Shown: positions 35,687 through 44,993, counted from the stretch's first letter. The stretch: DNA of 64,000 nucleotides from Oscillospiraceae bacterium (GCA_017438745.1 JAFRUS010000107.1:32939-96938); one strand, 5' to 3'. Made by a program: numbers and translations. Notes: a model not told the origin generated them from the letters alone.

Positions 35687-38600
35687 CTATCTGAACATCT
35701 TTTCGAGTATTTCAACAAGTACCTGACGTTTTTCCTGTTCAGTTATTGACTGTCCCATTTCATCAATAGCACTTGTTATATCATTATATAGAAGCTTTGC
35801 ACGGCTGCTGTATTCAACTTTATCAAATACTCGTACAACTTCTTCTCCGTTGTCATCGTAAAAAGTAAATTTACATGATTCTTTTGCATTTTCCGAACGA
35901 CTGTGATCTTTACTGTTGTAGTCTTCTACTGTATCAATGAACTGCTGAAATTCAGTTTTGTATTTTTCCAGACCTTCAGCATTCCAATCGTCTATGCGTA
36001 AGCCTACAATGAGTTTACCGAGAGTTTCAATGTATTTATTTTCATTGTTATCAACGTTACCAATAATAGAAATGATCTTGTTTTCATTGTTCGGGAACTG
36101 ATACTGAAGCGTCTCAGTTTTTAAAGTTTCATACCAGTCCCTAAGAGTTGAAGTTAGTGATGCTTCTTTTTGGCCTCCGAACAGTTTCTTAGTTTCATTG
36201 ATTAGTTCATTTATCAAATTGCTTCGAGAAGTATCAAAGATTTTTTTCACTTCAGAAATCTTATCTGCAAGCTCCTTTGATACAGCTTTCAGACCAAATA
36301 CTTTCGGAAGTTCCTCAATAAGATAATTTCTGTTATTATCACTTGGCTGCTTTAATGTAAGCATAAACTTTGTATATTCTTTAGGTGCATTACTGTCTGA
36401 GCCATAAATTCGCTTCATTTCCTTTGAGCATCTTGGTAATGACATATACCAGCGATTCATCGCAGCTGCAATGTAAGTAAAACCATTATAGCTTTTTTCT
36501 TTTTCAACGATAAATTCCGCAAACACTTCTTCAAGCTTTTTCAGATAATCTGTTTTATCGTTGTCCCAGTTTTCCATAATAACAGAGTATAATTCAGGCG
36601 TTTCATTAATGCTGTTCAGTGTTGCCGCATTAATTTTGGTTTCTGAACCCTTATACCTGATTACAATATCTTTCTTTATAAAATGAAGTACAAGTGCAAT
36701 ATAAACAGGAATAACGCCACGCTTTAATCCGATATGGTTTTCAGGTAAAGTAAGCCTATTGTAAAGAACTTCAAAAGAAGACTCGCCTTTTTTCGCTGTA
36801 CCATTGAAGAAATCACTAATAACAGAAAGCATATCTTTCATATTCTCATTCTTCGGTTCAAGGGTAAGAGACCAGTTGCCTTCGTTTTCAAAAAACAACC
36901 CGGTCTGCATCAGCGAGCTTCTCATAAATGAAACATCCTGACCTGTACCTGTAAGGCCAAGGTTTTCTTCCACCATATCATTTTCAAGCAATGCCGAAAT
37001 CAGCTTTGTTCTGCTGTTTATCGCCATTGTAGGAAGAATGTTTTTATTAATGGATTCATTATTTATAAGCGGAGTTTTGCTGTAAACCTGTTCACAGATC
37101 TCTGATAATCTGTTTGACAAATGTGCTTTTCTTGAAATGTTAAGCTCGCCGGTCGAGTCATAGTAATATGATTTTTTCTTTTCCGGCTGAACATAATCAG
37201 AAATGAAATTATGCATTATCTCTTCAAGATCTTCGAGATAAAGGTTATACTCATCGAAAAGAACATCGTCTTCTATGCTTTCATCTCTTAACTGAGAGAC
37301 AGCCATAAATTCATAAGCAACTGAATTTATATCATAGTCATTATTGTAATTCTTCGGAATAATAACAACTGCCTGTGCACAATTCAGATTAACTTTTTCA
37401 TTTTTATGCTTTTCAAAATCATCAGCATTTTCGAAAAATACTGCCTGAACAAGACCGCTTGCATCAGGATCAGCATTATAGTAGCTGTCCTTTATTTCAT
37501 CAAAACCTGTAAATTCAAATTCGAAATATCTTGTTATGCAATGTTCATCATTATACCTTACAGGATAAATGTAACTGTCAAATGAAGCGTTATTAAGAAT
37601 AGCTTTCACTGTTGTCTGAAGTTTAAGCTGTTCTACTCTTTCCCTGATCTGATCCTCAGTATTTACTCCACTTGTCTTTTTCAGTTTCAGATAGTTATTG
37701 CTCCTCTTAAGATAAACAATACAAGAGTTTGAAATAAGATCATTAATAGCATCTGTGATTTCCTTCGGATCTTTCACTACATCAATGAAAGTGTCCTTTA
37801 TAAAATCTACAGTCGGCGGCATCTTTTCAAACTGCTCTATCATATACACAAGTGCAATTGTTTTTATGATCTTAGCGTGAAGCGAGTTTTTTTCAACCTT
37901 CTTAAGAACATTGGAAGCAAGGCTGTATGTCTTATAAATCTCACTTGAATTCAGTTCTTTTTTAAACTGCATTTCAAAGTAGTTATAAAGATAATCCGGA
38001 GTTACAAACGGAAAATCTTTGTCGTTCTTTTCAATGAAATCTACAAGTGTATTCTTCTGCCCTGCAGAAAGAAACGTAAATAACGTCCTTTCATTCTGTG
38101 CGACTTTTTCTGATAATCTCGGAAGAATAAAAACAGTTGACGGATGAAGAGGATAACAACCTTTTACTATCCCTTCTACATCAGGCTGATTGGAAAGTAC
38201 AGAATTATTTGAGTATCTGTCAGTGATCTCTTTAAAGATTTTCTTATTTTTATCACAGAATGATTCCCACTTGTCTTTATTCTTCTCAATTGCAGCAGAC
38301 ATAACTTCATACATCTGGCTGAAGTTATTCTGAAGGTTTATGTGTTCAAACCTTGCTGATATTCCTCTCCAGCCATCTACTTTATCCTGCGGAAGGTTCA
38401 TGTCGATGTAGTTTGAAATATCCTTATGGCATATGAGAAGAAGATGCATCTGATTATTTCCGGAACGTGTGCATTTCTCTGCGAAATCCTGAAGCAGTTT
38501 TGTATCACTCTCAGTTGCTGTGGTAATACTTGTTTCAAGATATTTTCCGAATTCATCATAAACTATGTATAGTCCGCTGTAGCCATGTTCCTTAACAGCT

Positions 38601-39286
38601 GCACTTACATTTTCATAGATATTTACAACATCAAAACCTACAAACGGATTAAAGACACTTCCTGCTGTGAGACTCGGATAAAGAGTAATAAAATTCTGAT
38701 ATGTTTCAGTATTATTGTTTTCGAGATTCTTTATAAATTCATCAACGTCATTTACTTTTTCTTCAAATGCGTCGTATGTGTCAGGATAATTATTTTTCCA
38801 GTTTTCAATTGCATTCACAGCAGCCTGAAAATGAGAATCAGGCATGATACTTTCTAAGCCGAAATAGTTTAATGACTGCTGAAGAGCATTCATAAATGAC
38901 TGAGTAAGGCTTGAATTGCTTCCGCTTATAACTACAGGCAAAAGTTTAAATTTGCTGTCAAGAATATTTAAAACAGTCTTATAAATATCCTCATTATAAG
39001 CCTTCATTTTATCAAGGATTCTTCTGTATAATTCTTTATCCTTAACTTCTGAAAGAAGTGAAAGAGCTACTAAAACTATGTGCGATTTTCCTCTTCCATA
39101 AGCACCAGATAAAATTTTTGCTCTCTGAGTTGATTCACTCTGAGTACCTGAAAGAAGATCATATATCAAATCAATTGAAGAATTTGTCGGTATAAAATTA
39201 CGTATCTTTGATTCGTTTTTCAGATCATACGCAATGTTTACTGATGTCTGAAACCCGCTTGATACTTTAATGATTTCACTTAACAT
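35687..39286 (-). CDS. sspC: phosphorothioation ATPase SspC (BrxC4-like)
   Basis: 1199 aa. Walker A AYGRGKSHI (residues 62-70) and Walker B LYIVYDEFGKYLE (239-251), the characteristic pair of BrxC/PglY/SspC proteins. The rest is helical with no known catalytic motif, including charged segments near residue 1000-1150. SspC provides ATP hydrolysis for the SspBCD complex that inserts sulfur in one DNA strand. Starts 16 bp after sspB with AGGAG upstream. Confidence 0.88.
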   Translation of the reverse strand: MLSEIIKVSSGFQTSVNIAYDLKNESKIRNFIPTNSSIDLIYDLLSGTQSESTQRAKILSGAYGRGKSHIVLVALSLLSEVKDKELYRRILDKMKAYNEDIYKTVLNILDSKFKLLPVVISGSNSSLTQSFMNALQQSLNYFGLESIMPDSHFQAAVNAIENWKNNYPDTYDAFEEKVNDVDEFIKNLENNNTETYQNFITLYPSLTAGSVFNPFVGFDVVNIYENVSAAVKEHGYSGLYIVYDEFGKYLETSITTATESDTKLLQDFAEKCTRSGNNQMHLLLICHKDISNYIDMNLPQDKVDGWRGISARFEHINLQNNFSQMYEVMSAAIEKNKDKWESFCDKNKKIFKEITDRYSNNSVLSNQPDVEGIVKGCYPLHPSTVFILPRLSEKVAQNERTLFTFLSAGQKNTLVDFIEKNDKDFPFVTPDYLYNYFEMQFKKELNSSEIYKTYSLASNVLKKVEKNSLHAKIIKTIALVYMIEQFEKMPPTVDFIKDTFIDVVKDPKEITDAINDLISNSCIVYLKRSNNYLKLKKTSGVNTEDQIRERVEQLKLQTTVKAILNNASFDSYIYPVRYNDEHCITRYFEFEFTGFDEIKDSYYNADPDASGLVQAVFFENADDFEKHKNEKVNLNCAQAVVIIPKNYNNDYDINSVAYEFMAVSQLRDESIEDDVLFDEYNLYLEDLEEIMHNFISDYVQPEKKKSYYYDSTGELNISRKAHLSNRLSEICEQVYSKTPLINNESINKNILPTMAINSRTKLISALLENDMVEENLGLTGTGQDVSFMRSSLMQTGLFFENEGNWSLTLEPKNENMKDMLSVISDFFNGTAKKGESSFEVLYNRLTLPENHIGLKRGVIPVYIALVLHFIKKDIVIRYKGSETKINAATLNSINETPELYSVIMENWDNDKTDYLKKLEEVFAEFIVEKEKSYNGFTYIAAAMNRWYMSLPRCSKEMKRIYGSDSNAPKEYTKFMLTLKQPSDNNRNYLIEELPKVFGLKAVSKELADKISEVKKIFDTSRSNLINELINETKKLFGGQKEASLTSTLRDWYETLKTETLQYQFPNNENKIISIIGNVDNNENKYIETLGKLIVGLRIDDWNAEGLEKYKTEFQQFIDTVEDYNSKDHSRSENAKESCKFTFYDDNGEEVVRVFDKVEYSSRAKLLYNDITSAIDEMGQSITEQEKRQVLVEILEKMFR

Positions 39287-39302
39287 ATATAACTCCTAAA
39301 AC

Positions 39303-40205
39303 CTACTTATTTAAACTGTCATAATACTTTTCGACGCATTCTTCAAATGTCATGTCTGTCTTAATTTCAATAACATCCAATCCGGCGGTTCTGATAACCT
39401 TTATGTAACCGAGTGATTCGATCTTATACAGAATATTGATAAGAGTGATCGAATCTAAATTGAATACCTTACCTATGCTTTTTTCTTTATTCTGAAGTTC
39501 AGAAATTCGTATTTCCTTTTTACCTTCTGTACTTTTGATTATAAGAGCAAGAAGAACAAGCAAAGGCAGGTTTTCTGAATTAGGTGTTGATTTTTTATAA
39601 ATACCTTTTTTCTTGTCAATAACATCTACAAGACCTATTTCTCCAAGCGGACAGTCTATATTATTTTCAGGATGTACTTTTTCCGGATTCAGTTTTGCAC
39701 GCTGAACATAGGAATTTATTAAGCAACTAAAATCATCACTGATAGATCTGTCAGCAATTTGTCTGTCCTTGTTTGCAAATTTGTCATCATCCTGCATGTT
39801 AAGATATTTCTTCACCGCAGAATAAAAATCCTCATAATCAAACTCCTGCTTATTAAACTGATTGAAGAAAATATACCAGGATGTAGCATCATCTTCATTA
39901 ACAGCGAGATTATAATGAAGAAGACATAAGGTTCCTACTTCCTCCATGTATCTGTCGTTATTATAAATAATATCACCAAGCTTAGTAGGCGACTGATTTC
40001 TCTTCCCGCTCTTAGGTTCTGATGTAAGACCAACAGCTATAAGCCAGTATCTCAAAGCTCTTACCATGTTTGCACCTATTCCAAGAACATCCATACCTTT
40101 GCTGGACGAACCTTGAAAAATGCCTGGCTCCTTTATGATATTGCTCATTCCCTTGTATAGCCATCCCTTTCGGATAGCAAAACTTTCATGCCCTCTAAAC
40201 CTCAT
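39303..40205 (-). CDS. sspB: DUF4007 DNA nickase SspB
   Basis: 300 aa. DUF4007 begins at once with RFRGHESFAIRKGWLYKG and continues with IGANMVRALRYW, TKLGDIIYNNDRYM, LCLLHYNL and SWYIFFNQFNKQEF. A winged-helix-like C-terminus follows (SELQNKEKSIGKVFNL, ESLGYIKVIRTAGLDVIEI). In the studied Vibrio system SspB is the nicking enzyme of the single-strand modification complex. 10 bp after sspD. Confidence 0.88.
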   Translation of the reverse strand: MRFRGHESFAIRKGWLYKGMSNIIKEPGIFQGSSSKGMDVLGIGANMVRALRYWLIAVGLTSEPKSGKRNQSPTKLGDIIYNNDRYMEEVGTLCLLHYNLAVNEDDATSWYIFFNQFNKQEFDYEDFYSAVKKYLNMQDDDKFANKDRQIADRSISDDFSCLINSYVQRAKLNPEKVHPENNIDCPLGEIGLVDVIDKKKGIYKKSTPNSENLPLLVLLALIIKSTEGKKEIRISELQNKEKSIGKVFNLDSITLINILYKIESLGYIKVIRTAGLDVIEIKTDMTFEECVEKYYDSLNK

Positions 40206-40215
40206 GTGATTTACC

Positions 40216-41931
40216 TTATTCCTTAGTCCTTAAATATTTTTCCATCAGACATCCGCCTTCAAGATATTTAGCTGTCACACACATCTTGCAGCGTCTGCAC
40301 TTTTCACTGTCTATATAATAGGTATCGCCAACAATAGAAATTGCGCCAAAGTGACATAGCGATTCGCACTTAAGACATTTTCTACAGGCGTTAAATTTCT
40401 TTATCTGATATCCTATCATTCTCTGAAGATCTTCATGCTTTGCAACATTCATTGTTTTTATCTTAACAGAGTATTCGTAGCCTTCCTGCGTAAACGGCTG
40501 AATTGAAATGATAGGTGTCTGTGTTTTAATGTCGAGAACAATTGTCTCGTTGATAAGTTTACGTCCTAGTTCTTTCGACACTTTACCGAAAGGAGTAAAC
40601 ATACCAAGAAGTTCATCATCAACTGCCCTGTTAAGCTGATATATCTTTGCGTTATCCTCAACTGTGCAGTTGGTATATCTAATCTTGATATCCTGAGAAG
40701 CTTCAAGACCATTACCACCCTGACGTGCTTTCCATTTACCAGTATCAATATAAACTTCCGGATCAGGCTTGCCAATTCTCTTTGCAAAATCAACAAGGAA
40801 GTTATGCCACTTCTTATACTGTTCAGGCATATAAATTGAAGAAAGGAACTGAGCCCTGTCATTATTATTCGGACAGCACCAGCATCCTACACGATCATAG
40901 CCAAGTCGGTACGCATCATTAAAATCAATTTTCTCACCCAGTATATAAAGCCAGATATCAAGATCCTGCCAGAGAAAAATCGGTGAAGCTACTTTCTGCT
41001 TCTGAATTTTCACTGATTCCGCATTATCTTCAACACGATTGTATTTGCTTCGTGAAACTGATTCGCACTTTCTTATACCGTAAAAAGTAAGAATATTAAT
41101 GTCCTTATAATAACGATTCAGAATTCTTGTTATCGGTCCTGTCTTGAACATAGAACAGCACCATCTCATCATTCTTGCAGGAGGCCCGATGTCTTCACAG
41201 ACACTGTAAAAGTCCTGTTCCTTATTCTGTGCGGTTCTGAAAATCGCTTTAGGATTATTCTCTCTGAACCTGGCTGCGTATTCGAGAGTAAGCGGAAACT
41301 CCAGAGTAGTGTTTCCAAAAATATGAACCATGCTCGGATCACTCAGAGCTTTTGCTGCTAAGTCAGCTGTAACTGTAGAGTCTTTTCCTCCTGAAAATGA
41401 TAATACTATATTTTCACGGGGGTATTTTTCAGCTTCATTCTGAATAAAAGTATGTGCTTCATCAATTATATAATTCAGCCTTGACCTGTTGGCCTCAATG
41501 AATTTACTGATATGCTGATCAAAATACTCATATGTATTCTGACTCTTGTATTCCTCTAACTTAGCTATTATATAATCCGGTGAATATTTTTTATAATGCT
41601 TCTTTGAAATGTTGATCGTCTCACCGTCAATATAATACTTGTTAGTGTTAGCCCATACTGATTTTTTATGAAAAGCCATAGGCTTATCAAGTAATATTTC
41701 AAGTAGTAACCTTTCTTCAGGAAACACTGGCCTCATATCTGAAGCCATATAAGCTGCTTTACCACTACAAACAGGACATCCTTGACGATCAATGTCTACA
41801 GGATATCTTATTATAGGAATGTTGCATGAAGGACATCTGTATATTTCAGCTGGTATATCTGCAGTAGTCTGTCTGCCGCAAAATTCGCAAACAGATTCAT
41901 TAGTTTCTCTTCTGCAATCCTTGCACCACAA
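40216..41931 (-). CDS. sspD: PAPS-reductase-like sulfurtransferase SspD (BrxP/DndC-like)
   Basis: 571 aa. N-terminal zinc ribbons (Cys 3, 6, 15, 18 and 33, 36, 52, 55), a PP-loop SGGKDST (residues 180-186) in an ATP-pyrophosphatase fold, paired Cys motifs RWCCSMFK and GCWCCPNN, and a C-terminal ferredoxin-like region with CxxCxxCxxxC and CRRCKMC, so iron-sulfur binding is expected. Start is TTG at 41931 with AAGGAGAG 8 bases upstream; no better start exists. It activates DNA phosphate with ATP and receives sulfur from SspA. First gene of the operon; a weak start codon plus leader hairpin suggests tight expression control. Confidence 0.88.
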   Translation of the reverse strand: MWCKDCRRETNESVCEFCGRQTTADIPAEIYRCPSCNIPIIRYPVDIDRQGCPVCSGKAAYMASDMRPVFPEERLLLEILLDKPMAFHKKSVWANTNKYYIDGETINISKKHYKKYSPDYIIAKLEEYKSQNTYEYFDQHISKFIEANRSRLNYIIDEAHTFIQNEAEKYPRENIVLSFSGGKDSTVTADLAAKALSDPSMVHIFGNTTLEFPLTLEYAARFRENNPKAIFRTAQNKEQDFYSVCEDIGPPARMMRWCCSMFKTGPITRILNRYYKDINILTFYGIRKCESVSRSKYNRVEDNAESVKIQKQKVASPIFLWQDLDIWLYILGEKIDFNDAYRLGYDRVGCWCCPNNNDRAQFLSSIYMPEQYKKWHNFLVDFAKRIGKPDPEVYIDTGKWKARQGGNGLEASQDIKIRYTNCTVEDNAKIYQLNRAVDDELLGMFTPFGKVSKELGRKLINETIVLDIKTQTPIISIQPFTQEGYEYSVKIKTMNVAKHEDLQRMIGYQIKKFNACRKCLKCESLCHFGAISIVGDTYYIDSEKCRRCKMCVTAKYLEGGCLMEKYLRTKE

Positions 41932-41962
41932 AGTTATTTCTCTCCTTGCTAATTAATAACGC

Positions 41963-42018
41963 AAAAAACGCCTGAAACAACCTTCAGCAAATGCTAAAAG
42001 CTATTTCAAGCGTTTTTT
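41963..42018 (-). promoter_or_regulatory. leader hairpin (attenuator/terminator-like) before sspD
   Basis: 17-nt arms, AAAAAACGCCTGAAACA (41963-41979) and TATTTCAAGCGTTTTTT (42002-42018), pair with two G-U wobbles and end in a T6 run on the minus strand, 31 bases before the TTG start. It has the form of an intrinsic terminator between both promoters and sspD. Confidence 0.65.
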
Positions 42019-42062
42019 AATTTGTTATTATATTTATAGCAAGAAAAAAAGGCAGACTTATC

Positions 42063-42088
42063 CTGTCTGTCTGTCTGTCTGTCTGTCT
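42063..42088. repeat. (CTGT) tetranucleotide tract in the ssp operon leader
   Basis: Six and a half perfect CTGT units on the plus strand. The tract begins 5 bases past the -10 box of promoter P2, so slippage would alter the transcript start region. Confidence 0.9.
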
Positions 42089-42092
42089 ACAA

Positions 42093-42121
42093 ATTATGCG
42101 GCATTTTAACATCCTTGTCAA
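42093..42121 (-). promoter_or_regulatory. ssp operon promoter P2
   Basis: Minus-strand TTGACA (42121-42116), exact 17-bp spacer, CATAAT (42098-42093). Confidence 0.65.
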
Positions 42122-42185
42122 CCCCTTTTCATAAAAAATCATCATTATCTCCATTTTCGTCAAAAACAGCAATGAAGATATCTTT

Positions 42186-42214
42186 ATTATACACTAATTT
42201 AGTGCATATGTCAA
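42186..42214 (-). promoter_or_regulatory. ssp operon promoter P1 with palindromic operator
   Basis: Minus-strand TTGACA (42214-42209), exact 17-bp spacer, TATAAT (42191-42186). The spacer contains the perfect palindrome CACTAATTTAGTG (42192-42204). The rest of the 674-bp gap to the next gene holds repeat copy 4 and a terminator. Confidence 0.7.
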
Positions 42215-42307
42215 CAATTATAGTCCGGCATTGTACCAATTTAGAATAAAAAAAACAAAGTGAGCAGCATTTTTTTATTACTTAAGTCATCATGTATTAG
42301 TCCTTCT

Positions 42308-42490
42308 CCATAACGCATCAACCATGCCTTAAGTCCGAAAACCTCCGCATACGAATAAAAAAGCAAAAGCCGGCAATATGGGGGCTGGTGAAGGAAAGAG
42401 AGTGCAGAGAGAAAACCTTAGGCGGGGGAGAAATGCCGGCTTTTGCTGCGGTTTCGTCGTTCTCCCCCGGCCTATGGTTGTCTCTTTGCA
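42308..42490 (-). repeat. defence-cassette boundary repeat, copy 4
   Basis: 183 bp in minus orientation. The stem differs from other copies (GGC(C)GGGGGAGAA pairs with TTCTCCCCCGCC), and GCAAAAGCCGGC is fully complementary to GCCGGCTTTTGC. Separates the ssp promoter region from the helicase cassette. Confidence 0.9.
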
Positions 42491-42530
42491 TAAACCTATG
42501 AAATCTCACATCACTTAAAACAAAAACAAT

Positions 42531-42573
42531 CTCCCTGAAAGCAGCATCACCATCCAACACCACCTTCAGGGAG
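42531..42573 (-). terminator. terminator of the nuclease-helicase gene
   Basis: CTCCCTGAA pairs with TTCAGGGAG, followed on the minus strand by ATTGTTTTTG. Same CCCTGAAA...TTCAGGG style as the hairpins at 53142, 54001 and 55635. Confidence 0.65.
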
Positions 42574-42605
42574 AAAAAATCATATTCACTTAAAAACCAA
42601 TCATT

Positions 42606-44852
42606 TCATTTATCACCGTCACCGAAATACTTCTCCAAACCCATCCTGCACCACTCAAGAACTCTCTTCATATCATCAGCACTCAGCTTAATATTCTTAT
42701 CAAGCCTTATAGTACCAAGATTCTTTGAATGATGCATAAATCCCATATCTTCAAATCTTCTGAAAGGCATGCTGAGCACAAGTCTTTCAGCCTGTTTCTG
42801 AGTATAATCATCTTCAGTGAAAATACATTTTTTCTTCTCGGCAGGAAGGCCGTTCATCTTCCTTGTTTCGTAAAAATCACAGAAATCAAACACCACATCT
42901 TCAAGCAGTGCCTCACCGCGGCTGTTCATATTCCGGATAAATGCTTCAAGAAATACCGGCTTGTACGAATAACTCATTGTCATCGTCTTTACCATATCAA
43001 GAAACATATTCTTCATATTCGACGGCTTTATTTCCTTCCACTTGAATTCCCGGCAGAATTCTTTAATACGTTCCGGTCTGAAATACCGGAAGAAATGCTT
43101 TTCGCCGACAGGTACTTCAAGATCAGCTTTTATCTTACCTTCACGGATATATCTCTCAACAGTTTCGCTCTGTGCGCTCACTCTGCGTACAAGTTCCGTT
43201 ACAGATATCATATCCTTCGCTTTTTCCTGCCAGTTGAACAGATCTATCAGTTCATAGTCGGCTGCGTGGATCGGATAATCAACAAGAACATCCGGCCTGG
43301 TACCTTTCCGGAACATATCCTTATCCCATTCGATAAGATGTTTCGGAGCAAGGACCAGTCCTCCGGGAACGTACTGGCTCAGATCAAGAACACGGTGCAG
43401 GGAATACGGACAGTTGAACATATTTGCATTATCGACAAAATCAAACACCATCAGGAATTCTTTGCCTTCATAAGTCCTCATTCCTCTGCCGAGCTGCTGG
43501 AGATAAATTGTTTTTGACATTGTCGGCCTTGCCATAAACAGGACCTCGGTCTGCGGACTGTCCCAGCCTTCGTTAAGAAGATCGCACGCGCAGAGAACAG
43601 ATATTTTGCGGTCTTCATAATCTTCAAGGATCTGTTTTCTGTTTCGTGTCTGGCCGGAAACGCTTTCTGCTGATATGCCTTTTTCACGAAGCATTTCAGC
43701 TATTGTATCCGCATGTCTGACCGATGTGCAGAATATTACTGTCGGCTTGTTCTTAACATATTCAAGATATGTATCTACAATAAGTTCGTTTCTGCCCGGA
43801 ACGAATACTGCTGTCTCCAGGTCGAGTGAATTGTACTTAAATCCGTTTATCCTGACATCTGAAAGATCAATATTTGTTTTCACTCTTATGCAGCGTACAG
43901 GTGCAAGTACTCCCCTTTCGACTGCATCTTTTATATCGAGTTTATGAGCCATGGTTTTGAATATTTCAAGAAGATCCTCACCATCTGCCCTGTCCGGAGT
44001 TGCAGTAAGTCCAAGTATAAATGAAGGACGGAAATATCCAAGAAGTTTCTGATAGCTCTCAGCCGATGCATGATGAGCTTCATCGATCACAAGATACCCG
44101 AAATCTTCCGGTTCAAACAGATCCATATTTCTTATTATGCTCTGAATGCTCGCACAGATAACAAATGAGTCAGTTTCGTGTTCATCTCCAAGAAACTTAC
44201 CTGTCGATACTTCCGGCCAGAGCTTTCTGAAATTTTCTTCACCCTGTTCAACCAGTTCCTTTGTATGAGCAATAAAGAGCGTTCTCCTGCCGACTGCCTT
44301 TGCATCAAGTACACCTATGGCTGATTTGCCTGATCCGGTAGCACCCTGAACAAGAGCTATCGTTCCGCCGTTAAGGCGCATTTCTGAAAGGTTTTTCAGC
44401 GCCTCCTCCTGATGTTCCCTGAGTTTGAAAACCTCACCCTTCTGATCAGGCATGTTATCTTCCATAAGAAACAGTTTCGGATCTGTTCCAAGGAACGTAA
44501 CAAGCTCATCTTTTACAAGATCCGGTTTCTTATTTATCTGTGCATCAGTCCAGCGATAAACTTTCCAGTCCTGATAAATCATACTGTTTTGTTTCAGAAG
44601 ATCATCAGTATATTTTTCCTCAGATACCTTTGAAGGATCATGCCACGTTTCGCCATCGATCTCAAAAGCTACCCTGCCATCCTTTGTGACTACAGCATAA
44701 TCGATGGTCCTGTGCTTCCCGTAAATATCAAGAAACGGATACTGCAGATAAACATACTGCCCCTTTTCCGGTCCGTACAACTCGCAGAATAACTGCACAA
44801 ATTTTTCTTCCGCACTGCTTTCGCCAATACGATCAGATTTTTTTACAGCCAA
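42606..44852 (-). CDS. SF2 helicase with N-terminal PD-(D/E)XK/VSR-like nuclease domain
   Basis: About 748 aa. I place the start at TTG 44852 (MAVKKSDRIGE), 9 bases after GGGGAGG; a longer frame to 44981 begins upstream of the predicted promoter, so it is unlikely. Residues 1-130 look like a small endonuclease fold (TIDYAVVTKDGRVAFEIDG..WH, later WKVYRW). The helicase has Walker A GATGSGKSA (about 171), DEAH box IDEAHHASAES (about 255), GLTATPDRADGED and motif VI QLGRGMR. A C-terminal helical region follows. A nuclease-helicase in one chain fits a single-gene defence cassette; no named system is assigned. Confidence 0.75.
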   Translation of the reverse strand: MAVKKSDRIGESSAEEKFVQLFCELYGPEKGQYVYLQYPFLDIYGKHRTIDYAVVTKDGRVAFEIDGETWHDPSKVSEEKYTDDLLKQNSMIYQDWKVYRWTDAQINKKPDLVKDELVTFLGTDPKLFLMEDNMPDQKGEVFKLREHQEEALKNLSEMRLNGGTIALVQGATGSGKSAIGVLDAKAVGRRTLFIAHTKELVEQGEENFRKLWPEVSTGKFLGDEHETDSFVICASIQSIIRNMDLFEPEDFGYLVIDEAHHASAESYQKLLGYFRPSFILGLTATPDRADGEDLLEIFKTMAHKLDIKDAVERGVLAPVRCIRVKTNIDLSDVRINGFKYNSLDLETAVFVPGRNELIVDTYLEYVKNKPTVIFCTSVRHADTIAEMLREKGISAESVSGQTRNRKQILEDYEDRKISVLCACDLLNEGWDSPQTEVLFMARPTMSKTIYLQQLGRGMRTYEGKEFLMVFDFVDNANMFNCPYSLHRVLDLSQYVPGGLVLAPKHLIEWDKDMFRKGTRPDVLVDYPIHAADYELIDLFNWQEKAKDMISVTELVRRVSAQSETVERYIREGKIKADLEVPVGEKHFFRYFRPERIKEFCREFKWKEIKPSNMKNMFLDMVKTMTMSYSYKPVFLEAFIRNMNSRGEALLEDVVFDFCDFYETRKMNGLPAEKKKCIFTEDDYTQKQAERLVLSMPFRRFEDMGFMHHSKNLGTIRLDKNIKLSADDMKRVLEWCRMGLEKYFGDGDK

Positions 44853-44907
44853 ATAACTCACCCTCCCCGTATCATAATCAAACCGATTCCGATACAAATA
44901 TACCTCT

Positions 44908-44936
44908 ATTGTAACATGCCGATTCCTAAACTTCAA
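44908..44936 (-). promoter_or_regulatory. promoter of the nuclease-helicase gene
   Basis: Minus-strand TTGAAG (44936-44931), 17-bp spacer, TACAAT (44913-44908). Predicted transcription start near 44900, which supports the downstream translation start. Confidence 0.5.
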
Positions 44937-44993
44937 TAACAAAAATACAAAACAAGTATACAAATTAAAGTACTCCCTCATAATTCACCTTCT

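Noticed and set aside
20822..41931. Calling the locus a BREX system
   Set aside because: BrxC- and BrxP-like proteins are present, but PglX methylase, PglZ and BrxL are missing, while cysteine desulfurase, DUF4007 and DptFGH fit phosphorothioation better.
42063..42088. CTGT repeats as a CRISPR array
   Set aside because: It is a simple tetranucleotide tract with no spacers and no cas genes nearby.
42729..43517. 262-aa plus-strand frame
   Set aside because: It lies antisense to the helicase gene and has no domain or ribosome site; it reflects codon bias of the real gene.
44853..44981. 43-codon N-terminal extension of the nuclease-helicase
   Set aside because: It would start upstream of the predicted promoter and has no ribosome site; the TTG at 44852 has GGGGAGG.
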